Origin: Shewanella sp. c952
GTDB taxonomy: Bacteria > Pseudomonadota > Gammaproteobacteria > Enterobacterales > Shewanellaceae
DNA: 64,000 nt
Reading direction: 5' to 3'
NCBI RefSeq assembly: GCF_019654975.1
Contig: NZ_BPEW01000019.1
Location: 1-64,000 of the forward strand
The notes under the pieces were generated by a model. That model did no database searches. It saw nothing but the letters and a program-made list of their open reading frames with translations, and had not been told where the DNA came from. This document shows positions 37,826 to 47,545 of the stretch, piece by piece. A program made the position numbers and the translations under genes. Positions within the stretch are counted from its first letter, which is position 1; every line of letters begins with the position of its first letter.

Positions 37826-39055
37826 GTGAACTCAAAGACTGCAATAGCAATAACTCAAATAGGTTTATGTACGCCATTAGGTGACAGTCCAACTGCCGTG
37901 CTCAATAACTTGATTAACGCCAATACTGACGGTATGAAATGGCGCGACGACTTGATGCCTGAGCGTGCTGCACTTGTGGGTGAAGTCCGTACCGTATTGC
38001 AACCATTAGCCATCAAATGGCAGCGTTTTGATACCCGCAATAATCAAATAGCATTAGTCGCCGCTAAGCAGATTGAACAGCAAGTCTTAGCAGCTAAAGA
38101 GCAATATGGCGCAGATAGAGTAGCGGTAATCATCGGCACCAGCACCTCAGGTATTGCCACAGGCGAGCAAGCTTTAGCTCAACACAGTGAGCATGGCGAG
38201 TTCCCGACAGGATACGATTATGCCCAGCAAGAACTAGGCGATACGAGCCAATTTTTACAGCATTACTTTGGCCTCAGCGGCCCCTGTTTGACGGTTTCTA
38301 CAGCCTGTTCCTCAAGTGCCAAAGCCTTTGCTAGTGCTCGCAGAATGCTGAATGCCGACCTTTGTGATATCGCTATTGTCGGCGGTGTGGATTCCCTGTG
38401 CCAATTAACCCTCAATGGTTTTAACTCGCTTGAGTCTATATCTAAGGGACACTGCCAACCTTTTAGTGTCAATCGTGACGGTATCAATATTGGTGAAGGG
38501 GCAGCGCTGTTCCTGATAGCGCGCGCAACTGAGCAAGATGAAATATTATTAGCTGGTGTCGGTGAATCAAGCGATGCCTACCATATCTCTGCGCCACATC
38601 CTGAGGGTATAGGCGCCATTGCCGCTATGCAATCAGCGCTAAAGATGGCCCAGTTAGCGCCGGAGCAAATTAGCTACTTAAATTTACATGGCACTGCGAC
38701 ACCTAAAAACGATGCGATGGAAAGCCGCGCCGTTAACACCGTATTTAGTCATCACCCTCCAGCATGCAGTTCAACTAAACCGTTGGTTGGTCACACCTTG
38801 GGAGCGGCAGGTGCGATTGAAGCGGCTTTTTGTTATCTACTACTTAGTGAGTTAAATACTGATAATCAGTTACCACCACAAGTGTGGGACGCAGAGCAAG
38901 ATCCCAATAACCCAGTATTACCTTTAGTCGCTCAGGGAGATTGTGCTCCACTACAGCATATTATGAGTAACTCTTTTGCCTTTGGCGGCAGCAATGCCAG
39001 CTTAATCCTCAGCAGAAGTACAGCAGCAACTAACCGAGCAAATGCAGATGTTTGA
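37826..39055 (+). CDS. apeO: Beta-ketoacyl-ACP synthase (elongating, partner of the CLF)
   Basis: A 409-residue ketosynthase with a full catalytic triad: Cys161 in VSTACSSSAKA, His in LHGTATP and His in VGHTLGAAGA. It corresponds by order to ApeO, the active subunit of the ApeO:ApeC heterodimer. It uses a GTG start at 37826, with only a weak ribosome sequence in the 20-base gap. Its stop region overlaps the dehydratase start by 14 bases. Confidence 0.85.
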   Translation: MNSKTAIAITQIGLCTPLGDSPTAVLNNLINANTDGMKWRDDLMPERAALVGEVRTVLQPLAIKWQRFDTRNNQIALVAAKQIEQQVLAAKEQYGADRVAVIIGTSTSGIATGEQALAQHSEHGEFPTGYDYAQQELGDTSQFLQHYFGLSGPCLTVSTACSSSAKAFASARRMLNADLCDIAIVGGVDSLCQLTLNGFNSLESISKGHCQPFSVNRDGINIGEGAALFLIARATEQDEILLAGVGESSDAYHISAPHPEGIGAIAAMQSALKMAQLAPEQISYLNLHGTATPKNDAMESRAVNTVFSHHPPACSSTKPLVGHTLGAAGAIEAAFCYLLLSELNTDNQLPPQVWDAEQDPNNPVLPLVAQGDCAPLQHIMSNSFAFGGSNASLILSRSTAATNRANADV

Positions 39056-39524
39056 TTTAACCACCCTTGCCAGCCAAGACGTTGAGCAGTTTATTCCCCA
39101 TAGACAACCTATGGTGCTGATAAGTAACTTACTTGAGTTTGAAGCTGACAGCTTACTCACTCAAACCGTCATCAGCAGCACAAGTGCCTATTTTGACCCA
39201 ACGTTAAAAGGTGTCCCAAACTATGTTGGCATTGAATATATGGCGCAAAGTATTGCCGCCCTAGCTGGAGTAGAAGCACGTCTTAGGGATGACATCATTA
39301 GAGTTGGTTTCCTGCTTGGCACCCGCAAGCTCAAGATGCATATTCCCCACTTTAAAGACGGTGAAACCTATCAAACCCATGTTACTCGCCTCTATCAAGA
39401 AGACTCTGGTCTAGCGGTGTTTGATTGTAAGATAATGCACAATGAGCAACTGGTTGCAGAGGCTAATGTTAATGTATTTCAGCCGCAAGATACCCAAGCC
39501 TATATAGCTGAAGCCACTGACTAA
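39042..39524 (+). CDS. apeP: Dehydratase-like hot-dog protein (ApeP-type)
   Basis: A 160-residue protein resembling the 3-hydroxydecanoyl-ACP dehydratase-like proteins of APE clusters. HRQPMVLISNLLEFEAD and VGIEYMAQSIAALAGVEARLR mark the hot-dog fold. It is taken to form the second subunit of the ApeI:ApeP dehydratase heterodimer. The start is either ATG 39042 or ATG 39048, both inside the end of the ketosynthase gene. Confidence 0.78.
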   Translation: MQMFDLTTLASQDVEQFIPHRQPMVLISNLLEFEADSLLTQTVISSTSAYFDPTLKGVPNYVGIEYMAQSIAALAGVEARLRDDIIRVGFLLGTRKLKMHIPHFKDGETYQTHVTRLYQEDSGLAVFDCKIMHNEQLVAEANVNVFQPQDTQAYIAEATD

Positions 39525-39595
39525 CAATAAAAATAACATCACAGAAAACAGCATAATCCCGTTAATCAACGCTAAGGGGCTGTTAGGGAGAAAAG

Positions 39596-40321
39596 ATGAC
39601 TAAAAGAATATTAATTACCGGTTCTAGCCGTGGTATTGGCAAAGCAGTCGCATTAAAGCTGGCAGAATCAGGGTTTGATATCGCCATGCATTACTATCAA
39701 AACATCAGCGCTGCGAAAGAAACCCAGCAAGCGCTAGAGCAACATGGCGCAAATGTCTCTTGCCTTAAATTTGATATTGCCGATCGCGCAGCAGTCAAAC
39801 AAGCTATCGAGCAAGATATTGAACAGCATGGCGCCTATTACGGCGTTGTCTTAAATGCAGGCATAAACTGTGATACCGCCTTCCCTGCCATGACAGAGTC
39901 AGAGTGGGACAGCGTAGTGCATACCAACCTTGATGGTTTTTATAATGTTATCCATCCAACAGTGATGCCGATGGTACAAGCAAGGCAAGGCGGACGCATT
40001 ATCACCATGGCTTCAGTATCCGGTATTGCAGGTAACCGCGGCCAAGTTAACTATAGCGCTTCAAAAGCGGGCATTATCGGTGCAACTAAAGCGCTATCAC
40101 TTGAGTTAGCTAAACGTAAAATTACCGTTAACTGCATCGCGCCTGGACTTATCGAGACCAATATGGTGTCAGACGTTCCAAAGGATATGGTCAACTCTAT
40201 TGTACCAATGCGACGTATGGGTAAAGCCTCTGAAATAGCAGGACTGGCTAACTTCTTAATGTCAGATGACGCAGCCTATATCACTCGCCAAGTTATATCG
40301 GTCAATGGAGGCATGATATGA
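39596..40321 (+). CDS. apeQ: 3-oxoacyl-ACP reductase (FabG-like ketoreductase)
   Basis: A 241-residue short-chain dehydrogenase. TGSSRGIGKA is the NADPH-binding loop, NAGIN follows, and YSASKAG carries the YxxxK catalytic pair. It reduces the 3-keto group in each extension cycle of the polyene. The 71-base gap before it is the largest inside the cluster and has GGGAG ribosome sequence at 39587-39591. Its stop overlaps the next ketosynthase by 4 bases. Confidence 0.88.
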   Translation: MTKRILITGSSRGIGKAVALKLAESGFDIAMHYYQNISAAKETQQALEQHGANVSCLKFDIADRAAVKQAIEQDIEQHGAYYGVVLNAGINCDTAFPAMTESEWDSVVHTNLDGFYNVIHPTVMPMVQARQGGRIITMASVSGIAGNRGQVNYSASKAGIIGATKALSLELAKRKITVNCIAPGLIETNMVSDVPKDMVNSIVPMRRMGKASEIAGLANFLMSDDAAYITRQVISVNGGMI

Positions 40322-41559
40322 GCCACCTGCCACGTCGAGTCGTGATTACAGGTATAGGTGGAATAACCGCTCTAGGCCACGACTGGCAAACCATTGCAAC
40401 GAACCTAAAAGCACAGAAAAACTGTGTTGTTAGGCTTGATGAGTGGGATAAATTTGATGGCCTAAATACCCGTTTAGCAGCGCCAATTACCGATTTCCAG
40501 CAGCCAGCGCACTATTCACGTAAAAAAATTCGCTCCATGGGACGAGTATCCATCATGGCAACTCGCGCCAGTGAGCTCGCACTGATTGATGCCAATCTAC
40601 TAGACGATCCAGTCGTCACTTCTGGCGCGATGGGAATAGCCTACGGCTCATCTACCGGCAGTACAGATCCTATTATCGCCTTTGGTGATATGTTGAAAAC
40701 TGGCGATATGTCTGGCGTCACTGCCACCAGCTACATTCGAATGATGGCGCATACTACCGCAGTGAATGTCGGAGTATTTTTTGGTTTAAAAGGTCGGGTG
40801 CATACCACTAGTAGCGCTTGTACCTCTGGCAGTCAAGGCATAGGTTACTCCTATGAAGCGATAAAATATGGCCAGCAAGATCTGATGCTCGCGGGCGGCG
40901 GCGAAGAGCTTTGCCCAACAGAAGCGGTGGTGTTCGATACCCTGTTTGCCACCAGTACCTTAAATGATACCCCAGCAGCAACACCGAAACCTTTTGATAA
41001 ACAGCGTGACGGATTAGTGATTGGAGAAGGCGCTTGTACCTTAGTGCTGGAAGAGCTTGAACATGCACAGGCTCGCGGCGCAAAAATCTACGCAGAAATT
41101 GTCGGTTTTGGCACCAACTCTGATGGCTTACATGTCACCCAGCCAAATGCTGATACCATGGAGAAAGCCATTAGGTTGGCACTCAAAGATGCTGATATCG
41201 AAGCCAATAAGATTGGCTATGTCAACGCACACGGCACAGCAACAGATCGCGGTGACATTGCCGAAACGCAGGCGACTCATGCAGTGTTTGGCGCCTCACA
41301 GCCGATATCATCGTTAAAAAGTTATACCGGACACACCTTAGGTGCTTGCGGGGCGCTTGAAGCCTGGGCTAGTGTTGAGATGATGAATCAAGGTTGGTTT
41401 GCACCGACATTAAACCTGAAAGAGATTGATCCCGATTGCGGTCAACTCGACTATATCAAAGATGATGTTAGACAGATTGAAACTGATTATGTCATGAGTA
41501 ATAACTTTGCCTTTGGTGGCATCAACACCTCTCTCATCTTTAAAAAGTGGTCTAGTTAA
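40318..41559 (+). CDS. apeR: Second beta-ketoacyl-ACP synthase
   Basis: A 413-residue ketosynthase of the FabF type. The catalytic residues are Cys168 (TSSACTSGSQG), His in NAHGTATDRGD and His in YTGHTLGACGA. In characterised APE systems ApeR is a homodimeric ketosynthase thought to make the first condensation with the aryl starter. It is the last gene of the cluster and is followed by a weak terminator 13 bases on. Confidence 0.88.
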   Translation: MSHLPRRVVITGIGGITALGHDWQTIATNLKAQKNCVVRLDEWDKFDGLNTRLAAPITDFQQPAHYSRKKIRSMGRVSIMATRASELALIDANLLDDPVVTSGAMGIAYGSSTGSTDPIIAFGDMLKTGDMSGVTATSYIRMMAHTTAVNVGVFFGLKGRVHTTSSACTSGSQGIGYSYEAIKYGQQDLMLAGGGEELCPTEAVVFDTLFATSTLNDTPAATPKPFDKQRDGLVIGEGACTLVLEELEHAQARGAKIYAEIVGFGTNSDGLHVTQPNADTMEKAIRLALKDADIEANKIGYVNAHGTATDRGDIAETQATHAVFGASQPISSLKSYTGHTLGACGALEAWASVEMMNQGWFAPTLNLKEIDPDCGQLDYIKDDVRQIETDYVMSNNFAFGGINTSLIFKKWSS

Positions 41560-41571
41560 TCCTAAGACGAT

Positions 41572-41594
41572 GCCTCCTTCTAGGTGGCTTTTTC
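41572..41594 (+). terminator. Probable terminator at the end of the APE cluster
   Basis: GCCTCC (41572-41577) and GGTGGC (41583-41588) form a 6-bp stem with one mismatch, followed by TTTTT. Confidence 0.55.
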
Positions 41595-41689
41595 TCAAAA
41601 ACGTTGATTAGTAAAATCTTATTGAAGTAAGTCTAATAATAAGTTTTAATAGACTCACTATTATTGACGTCACAACGAGAGAAAAATTT

Positions 41690-42016
41690 ATGTCTAAAGT
41701 TACACTGTCGAAACTGTCTCATTGTGAGCCTGGTGATAAATGTTGGCAACTGATTGAGCAAGGCGCTACTGTAATAGATGTGCGCAGCCCACAAGAGTTT
41801 GCAGGCGGGCATCTACCACAAGCGGTTAATGTTCCGCTAGATACTTTAGCTACTTGGGTTGCTCGCGTTAGCAATCCTCAGCAGATATTTTTACTCTATT
41901 GCGGCGCAGGGATCAGAGCACAAAAGGGCTGCGATATTCTATCGGCAAGTGGCCTTCCAAGCGTAGTCAACGCAGGTGCACTTAAAGATCTACTCGCCTG
42001 TGAGCCAAAACGTTAA
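41690..42016 (+). CDS. Rhodanese-like sulfurtransferase
   Basis: A 108-residue single rhodanese domain. VIDVRSPQEFAGGHLPQAVNVP is followed by the active-site Cys71 in LLYCGAGIRAQ. It lacks a signal peptide and is probably cytoplasmic, moving sulfane sulfur from a donor such as thiosulfate. It may be GlpE-like. It lies outside the cluster, between a probable terminator and a 264-base empty stretch. Confidence 0.85.
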   Translation: MSKVTLSKLSHCEPGDKCWQLIEQGATVIDVRSPQEFAGGHLPQAVNVPLDTLATWVARVSNPQQIFLLYCGAGIRAQKGCDILSASGLPSVVNAGALKDLLACEPKR

Positions 42017-42280
42017 CCCGTTGCCCAAATCAGATGCCGTGATCTTTGCGGCTTTATCACTATCAAGCCAAAGTAAGCTTCCACACACCTAGAAAACTCT
42101 CTCCTCAACAAAAAATCCTCAAAAAAATAATAATTTTTTTCATCTGCATAAACATCAACATACTCAATAAATCAGCCCCAAAAGAACAACTAAAGATATG
42201 CAATATGTAACAAAATTGTGATCGTTATTTTTTTAAAGGCCGTATAGCGAATAGAAACCAAACACAACAAGGGAAATGCT

Positions 42281-43648
42281 ATGCAACGCTTATATCCTAG
42301 CGCCTTAATAATTTCAGCTCTGGCCTTAACTGCATGTAGCAGTGACGATGACAATAAAGCAGTAGTTTTACCTGAACCCGACACTTTCTCGCAGGTTCGC
42401 ATCATTCATGCCAGTGCAGATGCACCAGTGGTTAACATTTTAGCCAATGGCGGCGAGTTACTCAAAGATGTCGATTACGCTCAGTCTTCAGGTTTATTGC
42501 AAGTAACTTCAGCAGAATACAATATTGCAATCGATGCTCAATTACCGGGTGATGAAACCCAAGAGGTATTCACTGCATTCCTCGATGCTGAAGCTGATAT
42601 GGAATACACAGCGGTTGCAGTCGGCAGCGTAGCGGGGAATACATTAGATCTGGCCCTAATCGAAAATGCCAAAGCTGATATCGCTGCTGATTACGCCAGA
42701 GTTCAAGTACTGCACGGCACCGTTGGTGTAGGTGAAGTCGATGTGTACGTTACAGGCGTCGATGCAGATATCAGCATGATGTCCCCGACTCTTTCACTAG
42801 ATTACATGGCATATACAGATCAAATTGAGCTTGCTGCGGGTGAATATCAAATCCGTATCACCGCTGCGGATCAAAAAGCGGTGGTATATGACTCAGGCAA
42901 CGTAACGCTAATGTCTCAGACTGATTATTTGCTCACGGCGATCACCAATGTATGGAGCGGCTCATCACCTGTCGCGCTGCTTGCAGCATTGCCTGAGGGA
43001 CAGGTACTAATTCAAGACAAAGATGCTGGGGCCGACCTACGTGTTGTTCATGCTGTCGCCGATGCTCCCGCTGTTGATGTGTTCTTAGATGGCAGCATGA
43101 CACCTGCTGTTGATATGCTCGCATTTAAACAAGTTACTGGTTTTTTAAATGTACCAGAAGGCGACCACACAGTGACGGTTGCCGCTGATGCCGATAATTC
43201 AGTGGTTGTTATCGATGCAGCGGAAGTGACCTTAGAACAGGGCATGAGCTACTCAGCTTACGCAGTCGGTTCACTAACTGATTCGGACATTTCACCGTTA
43301 ATTGTGATGGAAAGCCCACGTAGAATAGCAACCGCAGCCAAGCTTAATGTCGCCCATACTTCGTACTCAGCGGGTAATGTAGATATCTATCTAACAGCCA
43401 CTGACGATATCAGTGATGCGACTCCGGCCTTGAGTGATGTACCCTTTATGGCAACTTCAGGAGCTCTATCAATCACCGCGGGTGACTATGTGGTAAGTGT
43501 GACTCCTCACGACAGCAAGACCGTTGCTATTGGGCCATTACCAGTAAGCTTAATGGCTGGCGGGATCTACAGTGTAGCTGCCGTTGACAACATGGGTGGC
43601 GGAGTGCCGTTAGGTGTAATTTTAATGGATGACTTTGTAGCAAAGTAA
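42281..43648 (+). CDS. DUF4397-like exported lipoprotein with repeated domains
   Basis: A 455-residue acidic protein. The N-terminal signal ends with lipobox LTAC (residue about 18), followed by SSDDD. About four units of roughly 100 residues each start near VRIIHASADAPVVNI (about 32), VQVLHGTVGVGEVDVYV (about 143), LRVVHAVADAPAVDVFL (about 250) and LNVAHTSYSAGNVDIYL (about 350). This is the DUF4397 pattern. The cell surface is the likely location. The role is unknown. The gene ends at a bidirectional terminator facing the thioesterase gene. Confidence 0.72.
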   Translation: MQRLYPSALIISALALTACSSDDDNKAVVLPEPDTFSQVRIIHASADAPVVNILANGGELLKDVDYAQSSGLLQVTSAEYNIAIDAQLPGDETQEVFTAFLDAEADMEYTAVAVGSVAGNTLDLALIENAKADIAADYARVQVLHGTVGVGEVDVYVTGVDADISMMSPTLSLDYMAYTDQIELAAGEYQIRITAADQKAVVYDSGNVTLMSQTDYLLTAITNVWSGSSPVALLAALPEGQVLIQDKDAGADLRVVHAVADAPAVDVFLDGSMTPAVDMLAFKQVTGFLNVPEGDHTVTVAADADNSVVVIDAAEVTLEQGMSYSAYAVGSLTDSDISPLIVMESPRRIATAAKLNVAHTSYSAGNVDIYLTATDDISDATPALSDVPFMATSGALSITAGDYVVSVTPHDSKTVAIGPLPVSLMAGGIYSVAAVDNMGGGVPLGVILMDDFVAK

Positions 43649-43663
43649 AAGACTAAAGATTTT

Positions 43664-43694
43664 AAAAGCGGCATGCTTCTAGTGCCGCTTTTTT
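43664..43694. terminator. Terminator between convergent genes
   Basis: Perfect 10-bp stem AAAAGCGGCA (43664-43673) with TGCCGCTTTT (43683-43692), bounded by A residues on the left and T residues on the right, so it can act in both directions. Confidence 0.8.
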
Positions 43695-43705
43695 GTGTGA
43701 AAAAT

Positions 43706-44170
43706 TTAGTCACTGCTTTTCGGTAGACTGACGAAACGACCATCAAATACGGCACACAGTTTATCAGCACACCAAAGCTCTATAGATAAATTGACTCGAA
43801 TTCGTTTACCACGTTGCAATGCTGATAGATCTGTATCTATCCATTCTGTTTTGGCAACAGGATCTGCAGTAATAGGGGCAATATAACGAACATTGGCATC
43901 CGCCAGTACGATATCACCTTCAACCTTAGCAAGTTGTTGTTGCAGCCAAACCATCCCCCAACCCGTCAGGGTCATAAGCGTATAAATACTACCGGCAAAC
44001 ATAGTTTGATGCAGATTAACATTGGGGGTTAATGGTGCAGTAACATTAAAACTATGGCCAGAAAAACTGAGAGGAGTGATCTGCATAAACTGACTAACGG
44101 GGATCGTCTGATACCAAGTGCTTTGCAGTTGCTTTAGTAAGCTATCTTCGTCAAAAGCCAGGTTTCGCAT
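43706..44170 (-). CDS. YiiD_C-type thioesterase
   Basis: About 154 residues on the minus strand. NVNLHQTMFAGSIYTLMTLTGWGMVWL is the hot-dog core helix and turn of the YiiD C-terminal thioesterase domain, here without the acetyltransferase part of E. coli YiiD. The GTG at 44176 gives two extra residues and overlaps the dtd stop; the ATG at 44170 seems the better start. Substrate unknown. Confidence 0.68.
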   Translation of the reverse strand: MRNLAFDEDSLLKQLQSTWYQTIPVSQFMQITPLSFSGHSFNVTAPLTPNVNLHQTMFAGSIYTLMTLTGWGMVWLQQQLAKVEGDIVLADANVRYIAPITADPVAKTEWIDTDLSALQRGKRIRVNLSIELWCADKLCAVFDGRFVSLPKSSD

Positions 44171-44175
44171 AATCA

Positions 44176-44613
44176 CTATACCTGCAAATTAAAGGTAACC
44201 GGGCCGTCATTGACCAAAGAGACTTTCATGTCAGCGGCAAATTCACCAGTTTGTGTGTTAACGCCTTTCGATAGACAAAAATCAACAAAAGCTTGGTAAA
44301 GCTCACGCGCTTGATCTGGTGTTCCTGCCCCCGAAAAGCTAGGCCGTAAACCGCGACCAGTATCTGCCGCTAAGGTAAACTGCGACACCACTAATAAACT
44401 GCCGCCAGCTTGCGCTAAATTGAGATTCATTTTACCGTTTTCATCGGAGAAGACTCGATAACTCATCACCTTAGTCGCAAGTTTTTCCATTTTTGCTAAA
44501 TCATCTTCGCGCTCCACACCTAATAGCACTAGCAGACCTTTATCGATCTCTCCAATGGTTTCACCATCAACGACTACGTTAGCTTCACTTACACGTTGAA
44601 TTAAGGCAATCAC
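44176..44613 (-). CDS. dtd: D-aminoacyl-tRNA deacylase
   Basis: A 145-residue protein that removes D-amino acids from tRNA. The conserved [17 protein letters not shown] and the Gly-cisPro motif in NDGPVTFNL are readable. Length is normal. It is followed with almost no gap by the YiiD_C-type thioesterase, a pairing consistent with an operon. Confidence 0.95.
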   Translation of the reverse strand: MIALIQRVSEANVVVDGETIGEIDKGLLVLLGVEREDDLAKMEKLATKVMSYRVFSDENGKMNLNLAQAGGSLLVVSQFTLAADTGRGLRPSFSGAGTPDQARELYQAFVDFCLSKGVNTQTGEFAADMKVSLVNDGPVTFNLQV

Positions 44614-44702
44614 TTACACTCTCTCCATTAAAAATTAATAACTTAAATAAAAAAGCGAAGACGAATGCTTCGCTTACGGATAACTGAACGATCGCAAATT
44701 CA

Positions 44703-44814
44703 CTTACGGAAAATAGTTTTCCAGCATTCTGTAGGTTGGCATTTATGCCGACAAATCCTAAAAACAATTGATGGGCTAAAGCCCAACCTACAGAAGAGAC
44801 ATACTTTTCGTAAG
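44703..44814. repeat. REP/MITE-like palindromic element
   Basis: About 112 bp of nested palindromes: outer CTTACGGAAAATA (44703-44715) with TACTTTTCGTAAG (44802-44814), inner TTCTGTAGGTTGG (44727-44739) with CCAACCTACAGAA (44783-44795), and small palindromes GGCATTTATGCC and GGGCTAAAGCCC at the centre. The GTAGGTTGG...CCAACCTAC pattern is a common intergenic repeat in marine gammaproteobacteria. It fills the gap between dtd and the following minus-strand gene together with a terminator. Confidence 0.72.
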
Positions 44815-44895
44815 CGCAAAGTTCCGTATGTAACCAAGTCACACCCGTAAGGTCATTTGTCTTAGCGTTCTCTAAGACCTTTCTTAGCCTTGCCT

Positions 44896-44930
44896 AAAGC
44901 CTAGAGCTTTCTGCTCCTAGGCTTTATTTT
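44896..44930. terminator. Probable terminator hairpin
   Basis: Stem AAAGCCTAG (44896-44904) and CTAGGCTTT (44917-44925), 12-base loop containing a further AGC/GCT pair, and TATTTT on the right. It lies 18 bases downstream of the minus-strand lipoprotein gene end. Confidence 0.5.
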
Positions 44931-44943
44931 CCTTGAGCCTTAT

Positions 44944-45513
44944 TTAAATCGACTGAATATTCTGCATTACTGGGATAGGTTTAATCACATCTTCCGAGCC
45001 CTCAGGTAGCGACTTGCCAACCTGACGTAAACCTTCATCGGTCCACAATATAAAACGACGGATCTCTTCCATGCTAATGGTATCAACAAAGGTTGCCGCA
45101 CCTTGCACTTGGATCACTGCCCCTCGCTCTCTTACGACAAATTTAGCAAAGTTAAGTTTCTGATTAAGGGTACCAATCATCACTAATATCTCTTTACTAC
45201 CGACATACTTAGGGTGAATAGCATAGAAACGGTTCATTAAAATGCGGTCAATCCCTTCAGGATTAATGCTCGGTTGTAAGATAAACTGGCTATTATCAAA
45301 CTCCACAGCTACACCATTAGGACCCGCTTTCTTCGCTAAATAACTTTTACTCAATAGCGCTTCTAGAAGTTTATCGGTTGCCTCTGCATCCGTCATATCA
45401 CCAAGAGTCACGCTATCAGGGGCTTTAGTCGTTACTTCAACGTCTGTATTACTCTCTGTTGCTGCACATGCTGTCAGCCCTAACATTAAAGCTATGATTA
45501 TTAGTTTTCTCAT
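44944..45513 (-). CDS. Predicted lipoprotein of unknown function
   Basis: A 189-residue protein with a lipoprotein signal (lipobox LTAC, near residue 16). The mature part shows a mixed pattern with NRFYAIHPKYVGSKEILVMIG and RGAVIQVQGAATFVDTI. I recognise no family. Its start overlaps the end of the proline iminopeptidase gene by 4 bases, so the two are co-transcribed. Confidence 0.6.
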   Translation of the reverse strand: MRKLIIIALMLGLTACAATESNTDVEVTTKAPDSVTLGDMTDAEATDKLLEALLSKSYLAKKAGPNGVAVEFDNSQFILQPSINPEGIDRILMNRFYAIHPKYVGSKEILVMIGTLNQKLNFAKFVVRERGAVIQVQGAATFVDTISMEEIRRFILWTDEGLRQVGKSLPEGSEDVIKPIPVMQNIQSI

Positions 45514-46454
45514 TTATGCTTATTTCCTTTCTCTATTATTTGGGCCATTTCCCGAATCGCGCTTACCACGGCTCTAGTCATTTTTATATCAGCCAAGGCA
45601 TGGTAACCGCCTTTAATTTCCACCAAGTTAATGTGTTGGTTTTTGTGATTTTGTAAAAAGCTTAATAGCACTCCAATCGGGCAAACCCAATCTAGTTCTC
45701 CTTGTATAATGACGGTTCGCGCCTGAATATTTACCAATGAATCACATAGTTGTTCAAAAGCAGCAAAATAATTATTAGCCACATAATAAAGCTCGATGCT
45801 TGCTAACACCTGACTGAGATTTGTATTTTCCTTATATTGCTTACAACCTGGGTAAGCCAAAGCCATTTCCCAACGGAGCCAACGACGAGTAAAATCCTTG
45901 CGAACGCTAGTACATTGATGCTCTAGCCCATCTCTATAGCATGAAAAAAGCTGCTGCTTATCGGAGCTTGCAACAACACTAAAATCAAGCTGCTCAGATG
46001 GAAATAACCGCGCAGCCCCTTGTTGGCCATACAGCCATTGGATACTCTCTTCGCTAGGAATGAACGCGCCCCACAACACCTGTTCGATGACCCTCGCAGG
46101 GTACGCCGCTGCGTATAACAACCCTAGCGTTGCACCAAAAGAGCCTCCAGCTAGAGTCCATTTTGATATGCCCAGCCATTGTCGAACCTGTTCTATATCC
46201 GTGAGTAGCTTGCTCACGTTATTGTGCCTAAGCTCACCTCTAGGCCGCGACAGTCCAGTCCCCCTTTGGTCCATAAAAATGACTCGGTATACCGACAGAT
46301 CAAACAAAACGAGCTCTTCGGTTGAACAGCCTGCTCCAGGACCGCCATGCAGATATAACAGCGGGATCCCATCTACATTGCCATATTGAGCGACGTAGAG
46401 TTCATGCCCATCACCAACAGTCAGCCAGTCCCGTGATATTGACTGACACTCCAC
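45510..46454 (-). CDS. pip: Proline iminopeptidase (alpha/beta hydrolase)
   Basis: A 314-residue alpha/beta hydrolase. HGGPGAG (36-42), DQRGTGLS (62-69) and the nucleophile Ser105 in GGSFGA are hallmarks of Pip. Asp in GELDW and His in GGYHAL complete the triad. It removes N-terminal proline from peptides. The start is GTG at 46454, with GGAG nine bases upstream inside the end of the YihY gene, so translation is probably coupled. Confidence 0.88.
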   Translation of the reverse strand: MECQSISRDWLTVGDGHELYVAQYGNVDGIPLLYLHGGPGAGCSTEELVLFDLSVYRVIFMDQRGTGLSRPRGELRHNNVSKLLTDIEQVRQWLGISKWTLAGGSFGATLGLLYAAAYPARVIEQVLWGAFIPSEESIQWLYGQQGAARLFPSEQLDFSVVASSDKQQLFSCYRDGLEHQCTSVRKDFTRRWLRWEMALAYPGCKQYKENTNLSQVLASIELYYVANNYFAAFEQLCDSLVNIQARTVIIQGELDWVCPIGVLLSFLQNHKNQHINLVEIKGGYHALADIKMTRAVVSAIREMAQIIEKGNKHK

Positions 46455-46458
46455 CTTT

Positions 46459-47424
46459 TTAAGCTCCGTCTTCAGCAGTCGGTTTCGTCTGTTTTGCAGC
46501 TTGCTCTGTTCTTTCTGTCGCTAAATCCAATTCCTCTAACTGAGCCGCTTCCGCTAACCGAGCCGCTCTCGAGATCTGACGCTCACGTAAATATTCAGGC
46601 ATTGCAGCGGTAATTTCGGCACCGACTAACACGATGATCCAGGAAACATATACCCAAACAAACAAAATCGGGATCACCGCTAATGCACCGTAAATAGCTT
46701 CATAACTAGGGAATTGAGTCACATAAAATGCAAAGCCTTTTTTACCCAACTCAAACAACATTGCTGCGACAATCGCTCCCAACAGTGCATGGAAAAACTT
46801 CACCTTCTTATTTGGCACGACCATATAGAGCAGCAAAAATGCCGCGACAGAGAACATCATCGGCAAGCGCTCGATGATTAATGGCACCACACCAGACAGC
46901 TCTGAGTCATTAAATAGCTTAAGCGACACTAAATAGGAAGTCGCAACCAGACTCGCCCCGACTAATACAGGCCCAAGTGTCAGCACCATCCAATACATAG
47001 AAAAAGACACGGCTACCTGACGCTTCTCTTTAGTACGCCAAATACTGTTGAGTGACTTATCTATTGCAGAAATCAGCATTAGCGCCACCACAACCAAAGC
47101 GGCAATACCGACGGTCGTCCCTTTAGACGCGTTATCAACAAACTCATTAATATAGATCTGTACCGTATCCCCAGCAGCAGGTAAGAAGTTGTCATAAACA
47201 AATCCTTCTAACTGACCCCGTATACCGGCAAAAACCGGAAATGCCGACAACATAGAAAACATCACCGCAACGATTGGAACTAAAGACAACAAAGTGACGT
47301 AAGCAAGATGTCCTGCCTTAATGTTGACTTGATCCTCTTTAAAGCGGCGCAGCAAATGTAAAAAAAATGCCCAAATACTCCACAAAAAAGACCGAAATTG
47401 ATTTACTGCTATCTTATTTTTCAC
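46459..47424 (-). CDS. YihY/BrkB-family inner-membrane protein
   Basis: A 321-residue protein with six hydrophobic segments and the family pattern [23 protein letters not shown] near residue 30 and [24 protein letters not shown] in the middle. The C-terminal tail is charged and alanine/glutamate rich. It uses a GTG start. Function is unsettled despite the old name ribonuclease BN. It leads the minus-strand pip-lipoprotein unit. Confidence 0.85.
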   Translation of the reverse strand: MKNKIAVNQFRSFLWSIWAFFLHLLRRFKEDQVNIKAGHLAYVTLLSLVPIVAVMFSMLSAFPVFAGIRGQLEGFVYDNFLPAAGDTVQIYINEFVDNASKGTTVGIAALVVVALMLISAIDKSLNSIWRTKEKRQVAVSFSMYWMVLTLGPVLVGASLVATSYLVSLKLFNDSELSGVVPLIIERLPMMFSVAAFLLLYMVVPNKKVKFFHALLGAIVAAMLFELGKKGFAFYVTQFPSYEAIYGALAVIPILFVWVYVSWIIVLVGAEITAAMPEYLRERQISRAARLAEAAQLEELDLATERTEQAAKQTKPTAEDGA

Positions 47425-47545
47425 TTGTTACTCTTGATTCTGTTAAAGTTGTACCAAATATGTACGACTATAAATGATTTATTTAGATCTATATTGGTAC
47501 AATAAAGCTTATAACCTTCTCTTTACAAGTATAAGGATTGAATTG

